A stretch of DNA of 64,000 bases. Source: CADEDV01 sp036383515 (GTDB lineage Bacteria; Bacteroidota; Bacteroidia; Chitinophagales; Chitinophagaceae). The stretch is taken from the NCBI GenBank assembly GCA_036383515.1, contig DASVOE010000032.1, positions 1 through 64,000 of the forward strand, written 5' to 3'. Numbering within the stretch: the stretch's first letter is position 1; every line of letters begins with the position of its first letter. This document shows, in pieces, positions 60,520 through 64,000 of the stretch. The notes below the pieces were generated by a model. The model searched no databases. It was not told the DNA's origin and saw only the letters and a program-made list of their open reading frames with translations. The translations under genes were made by a program, and so were the position numbers.

Positions 60520-61211
60520 CTGAAAATTTTGTTTAAAAGTAGGTCAAAAAATATCCTGAAGCTATTGCCCATATTTTGCCCTTTTTTGAGGGAATAAGCG
60601 GAATAAGTAATAGTAACTGGGACTTCGATATACCGGAGCTTATTTTTTTTAATCAGGGAAAGAATTTCTGTAGCATGGGCCATCCCGGTTTCCTTAAATT
60701 GAATATGCCCCGCTGCTTTAGCAGTTAAAGCCCGCAATCCGTTATGAGCATCTGTAAGCAAGAGGCCGGTAAAAAAATAATTCAACCACCTGGCCAGTTG
60801 CAAGAGCCATTTCCGGGTCACCGGAATATTATGAATAGACCCTTTCATAAACCGGGAGCCAATGGCAATATCAGCTTTTGAGTAAATGAGCGAGGTTAAT
60901 AATTTATCAATATCCTCGGGGTCATGCTGGTTATCGCCATCAAAAGTGACGATGAATTCAGCATTTTCAGCAAGAGCAAATTCGATCCCTGTTTGTAATG
61001 CCGCTCCCTGGCCCAGGTTTACCCGATGTCTTAACAGGAAGACCGGTAATCCATGCAATAATAATTCAAGATTATTTTCAGAGCCATCATCAACGACAAC
61101 GAGACTATAATTATAGGGCAGTAAATTGTTGACTACTGTTACTATAACTTCCTGTTCGTTATAAACCGGGATAACAATAAATATATTTTTTGGCTTAATG
61201 AGGTTTAACAT
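60516..61211 (-). CDS. GT2 family glycosyltransferase (DPM1/polyprenol type)
   Basis: 231 residues from the ATG at 61211. Nucleotide-sugar core: IFIVIPVYNEQEVIVTVV, VVVDDGS and FIVTFDGDNQHDPEDIDKLL (the DxD-type metal site), then IAIGSRFMKGS and a C-terminal part without multiple transmembrane segments. Similar to enzymes that transfer a sugar to a polyprenyl phosphate. Its start lies inside the end of the upstream membrane-protein gene (17-bp overlap). Confidence 0.92.
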   Translation of the reverse strand: MLNLIKPKNIFIVIPVYNEQEVIVTVVNNLLPYNYSLVVVDDGSENNLELLLHGLPVFLLRHRVNLGQGAALQTGIEFALAENAEFIVTFDGDNQHDPEDIDKLLTSLIYSKADIAIGSRFMKGSIHNIPVTRKWLLQLARWLNYFFTGLLLTDAHNGLRALTAKAAGHIQFKETGMAHATEILSLIKKNKLRYIEVPVTITYSAYSLKKGQNMGNSFRIFFDLLLNKIFR

Positions 61212-62823
61212 ATACAGTGTAAAAGTAAAAGCCGTAGAAGTTTCCGGCAACTTCTTTTTCAGTTTGGTTGAGAAATGCCTGAAATGCAGGCAAAACATCC
61301 TGGCGCAGCATGACCAGTAATAATATTGGTGTTTTAGTGTTTAATGAAGAAAGATTGTTTATTTTATCAAGACTGTCCATTTGTGGTATATGGCTGTATA
61401 AGCATACCCTGTTATTCATATAATCAGATGATCCTGTAAGAACAGCATGCGCTACGCTATATTTTATTTTTTCTTTTTTAATAATAGAATCTGCGTATTG
61501 TTGAATTTTAAGTTCAGTTTGCCAACTGTATTCCTCTTTTTTATAGTGAACGATCCTTTTTGCGCTAAATGTTATTCCCCGGAACATATCCGGAAGCATT
61601 AGTACCAGGAAGATGATAAATATATACCTGGTATATTTTTTAAAACGTCCACTATCGTATTGGTAAATAATAAAAAAAGATAACTGGATTAAAAGAATGA
61701 TAAGCCCATAATACCGGGGTTCTTGCACATAAGTCCACCAGCCATCTTCTTTTGCAACCCTTACAGATAACATCATTAATAATAATGTTATCGATAGTGA
61801 TACAAAAAAACTCAGGTAAAAAAAGGTGCTGGTAGCAGACAGTTTTTTGAAACGGTTTTTATATACTAACCAAAGCCCATACAGAAAAATGATAAAGAAA
61901 GTAAAAAGATGTATCACTTGAAAGATGCGATCAACCAGCGATCCTTCTGTATATTTTTTTTGTAAGATCATACCAGCAGTTTCTGGATTTATAAATGAAG
62001 CTGGAATAAAGGGATAAGGAGAAATTAGGTTTTCCGGGAAAAAACCTCTCATGGGCTGTGTTATATATATAGCCGAACCGCTTACATTTTTTTGATACAG
62101 TAGCAAAGCACTCAAAGTCGTTCCTAAAATAAACAATGAAAAAATCCCTATCCTTTTTATATGCGGATTAGCATCAATTATCCCTTTTACCAGAAGAAAT
62201 AACGGAATTATAAATACGACGGGTATGAATAAATATTTTATCGAACCGCTTAAAAGAAGAGAAATAATTAACCCGGCTATTTTTAAGTTTGTATGTTTAT
62301 TTCGTGAAAGAAGAGAAAGAGTAAAATGGAATGCAAGTAAAAAAAACGTTATTGCAATTGCATCAGATGAAGGTTTGATATAAAAAGGATAGATGATAAA
62401 ACCCGTAAACAAAGTATAAATATTTACAAGATAGGGCTGTACATGCAGTGTTTTTAATATACTTCTGGTAATAAAGATCAGGAGTATTGAAAAAAATATT
62501 TCTAAAGCTAACCCAGCAATAATATAATTATTGTTGCATATAAAATAGACGGGCGAAAGTAATAAAGAATAGCCTGGCGGCCATTTAATGAGGGGTTCAT
62601 AAATTTCTTTCGAAAGGTTGCCTGGTAAAACATGGGCAAGGCTGATGCCGTGTCCCGATAAAAAATTTCGAGTTGCTAACATCTGGTAGGAGCGATCAGA
62701 CCGTATGTTGAAAAGAAAAATTACCTGTATTATTCGCCCAACAGTTGTAAATAGTATAATAGAAAGTGTTACTATTCTCGTTTCTAAAATTGATTTTATT
62801 TTAATGGCATTAGTTATTTGCAT
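61195..62823 (-). CDS. GT-C-like polytopic membrane protein
   Basis: 542 residues, roughly ten transmembrane helices. It has the early charged loop of GT-C-type enzymes (NIRSDRSYQMLATRNFLSGHGIS and PLIKWPPGYSLLLSPVYF), with a C-terminal soluble part (about 400-542) that carries YSWQTELKIQQYADSIIKKE. Likely transfers sugar from a polyprenyl carrier at the periplasmic face. It is followed by GT2 and DUF2304 genes and preceded by a close paralog. Confidence 0.75.
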   Translation of the reverse strand: MQITNAIKIKSILETRIVTLSIILFTTVGRIIQVIFLFNIRSDRSYQMLATRNFLSGHGISLAHVLPGNLSKEIYEPLIKWPPGYSLLLSPVYFICNNNYIIAGLALEIFFSILLIFITRSILKTLHVQPYLVNIYTLFTGFIIYPFYIKPSSDAIAITFFLLAFHFTLSLLSRNKHTNLKIAGLIISLLLSGSIKYLFIPVVFIIPLFLLVKGIIDANPHIKRIGIFSLFILGTTLSALLLYQKNVSGSAIYITQPMRGFFPENLISPYPFIPASFINPETAGMILQKKYTEGSLVDRIFQVIHLFTFFIIFLYGLWLVYKNRFKKLSATSTFFYLSFFVSLSITLLLMMLSVRVAKEDGWWTYVQEPRYYGLIILLIQLSFFIIYQYDSGRFKKYTRYIFIIFLVLMLPDMFRGITFSAKRIVHYKKEEYSWQTELKIQQYADSIIKKEKIKYSVAHAVLTGSSDYMNNRVCLYSHIPQMDSLDKINNLSSLNTKTPILLLVMLRQDVLPAFQAFLNQTEKEVAGNFYGFYFYTVYVKPH

Positions 62824-62839
62824 AAATATAACAACGAAT

Positions 62840-64000
62840 TTAGCTTGGGTCTAAGTGAACAATATAAAAACTAAATTCATCAAAATTTCCAGCTGTTTTT
62901 ACTTCTTTTCGGGAAAGAAAGGGGAGAAACCCCGGCAGTGCTTTAGTGTCCAGAATAACCAGTAAAAAAACAGGTCGCTTTGTACTTAATGATGAAAGAT
63001 CATTTACCTTATATATATCTTCAAATAAAGGAACGTGACTGTTAATTACTACACGATGATTCATATAATAAGAAGTACCGGTAACTATAGCTTTTTCAAT
63101 GTGACTGGTTAATTTTTCTTTTTTAATAATAGAATCTGCATACTGTTGGAACCTGTTTTCATATTGCCAGCTATATTCTTCTTTTTTGAAGTCTCGTATT
63201 CTATTGATATCAAAATTCAGCCCCCTCATCGTTTCTGGTATCATCAGCAACACGAAAAAGTAAAAGCTATATTTAAAAAATGAAGTGTGACTACTTTTAT
63301 AATATTGGTAAAAAACAAATACACTGATATGCATTAGCACGTTGGGTAAACCATAATACCTGGCTTCTTGAATATAGGTCCATAAGAGCCAGGGGAAAAT
63401 TTCTTCCTTTTCAACTACGAGGGATAATATAGCCAGCAAAAAAATCAGGGAAAAAGACAAACATAGCGAGATATAAAAAAAATTTTGTGTTAACGTCATT
63501 TTTTTGAACCTATTAATAGCTAATTGCCGGATGAGGACAGCAATGAGTAGTATCAATATTAAAATATAAATACCCTGGTATATGTTATATACCAGTTTCT
63601 CTGTTGCCTCTTTTTCGGGGGATAACAGAAGTATAGTATCAGGCTTCAGGAATGACGCAGGAAAAGTCGGGTATGCTTCAAGAAGATTTTTCGGAAAAAA
63701 ACCGCGACCGGTGGCACTGATATAAGTAGCAGAGCCGCTAATGGCTTTTTGGTAAAAAAGAAGTGATACCAGCATGATGGCTAAAACTAAAAAAGAATAA
63801 AGACCAGCTTTTTTTTTCAGGTTGTCACCGTCAGCATACCCTGTTATAAAAAGGAATAAAGGAATGACAAATGCTACCGGCATAAACAAATATTTTATGG
63901 CGGCACCTGCAAAAAGAAAAAACGTCAGTAATGCAGTATTTCTAAGCAGATTTTTTTTTGTTTTCAGCAGGATAAGTGTAAAATAAAACGCTATCAATAT
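62840..64000 (-). CDS. Second GT-C-like membrane protein (5' end outside window)
   Basis: At least 385 residues; the N-terminus lies beyond the right edge. It is a close paralog of the gene at 61195: KYLFMPVAFVIPLFLFITG, RGFFPKNLLEAYPTFPASFLKPDT, YIQEARYYGLPNVL, FKKEEYSWQYENRFQQYADSIIKKEKL. The two lie in tandem 16 bp apart, probably from a duplication. Same proposed role, with a different acceptor or donor. Confidence 0.75.
   Translation of the reverse strand: MLIAFYFTLILLKTKKNLLRNTALLTFFLFAGAAIKYLFMPVAFVIPLFLFITGYADGDNLKKKAGLYSFLVLAIMLVSLLFYQKAISGSATYISATGRGFFPKNLLEAYPTFPASFLKPDTILLLSPEKEATEKLVYNIYQGIYILILILLIAVLIRQLAINRFKKMTLTQNFFYISLCLSFSLIFLLAILSLVVEKEEIFPWLLWTYIQEARYYGLPNVLMHISVFVFYQYYKSSHTSFFKYSFYFFVLLMIPETMRGLNFDINRIRDFKKEEYSWQYENRFQQYADSIIKKEKLTSHIEKAIVTGTSYYMNHRVVINSHVPLFEDIYKVNDLSSLSTKRPVFLLVILDTKALPGFLPFLSRKEVKTAGNFDEFSFYIVHLDPS

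Noticed and set aside
1..64000. CRISPR arrays, tRNA, rRNA and complete insertion sequences
   Set aside because: No regularly spaced repeats, no cloverleaf or rRNA-like blocks, and no transposase frame were seen.

Overview
The window looks like chromosomal DNA of a Bacteroidota bacterium, most likely Chitinophagaceae or a close relative. The grounds are a type IX secretion component (PorQ) and a protein with a type IX C-terminal sorting domain, DUF4476, DUF5683 and CHRD proteins, a YtxJ-type bacillithiol-linked protein, many GlxA/AraC, DinB and VOC small-domain genes, and promoter-like sites of the TAnnTTTG type. No rRNA, tRNA, CRISPR array, prophage or complete insertion sequence was seen. 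This placement comes from gene content only.

Layout. 1-5.3 kb: the edge of a lysine/alanine-rich histone-H1-like gene, then small genes (membrane-anchored protein, KTSC, serine hydrolase, YtxJ, single receiver domain, YtxH). 5.45-9.29 kb: a tight, translationally coupled four-gene biosynthetic cluster (UbiA prenyltransferase, type III polyketide synthase, methyltransferase, FAD oxidoreductase), the most interesting metabolic unit here. 9.3-24.1 kb: mixed housekeeping and envelope genes: MtfA-type peptidase, topoisomerase IB, gluconokinase, a four-repeat DUF4476 protein, OmpA, chitinase, serine hydrolase, an ECF sigma factor overlapping a hybrid membrane/beta-barrel gene, and UbiX. 24.1-34.3 kb: S9 peptidase, a two-CHRD type IX cargo protein with a hairpin against its start codon, an alpha-oxoamine synthase and a 1021-residue BNR/VPS10-propeller protein. 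34.5-45.1 kb: small single-domain stress or resistance-type genes, with gene debris and a partial duplication of a response regulator. 45.1-51.2 kb: a histidine kinase placed after the parA-parB-DUF5683-dapB block, with a four-helix-bundle gene lodged between parA and parB. 51.3-64 kb: metallophosphoesterase, outer-membrane proteins, lon, porQ, a PIG-L deacetylase overlapping bioB, and a polysaccharide-type module (GT2, DUF2304 and two tandem membrane proteins, the last running off the window).

Two kinds of miniature inverted-repeat elements lie between genes. One has three copies (about 144-158 bp), each with near-matching 11-bp ends and an 8-bp flanking target duplication, perfect in two copies and 7 of 8 in the third. 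The other is a single 127-bp element with 14-bp ends flanked by TTAG/CTAG. Both are passive; no transposase lies in the window. The strongest candidates for undescribed biology are the UbiA/type III PKS cluster (including its final gene without a standard start codon), the miniature element family, and the four-helix-bundle cassette in the partition operon.
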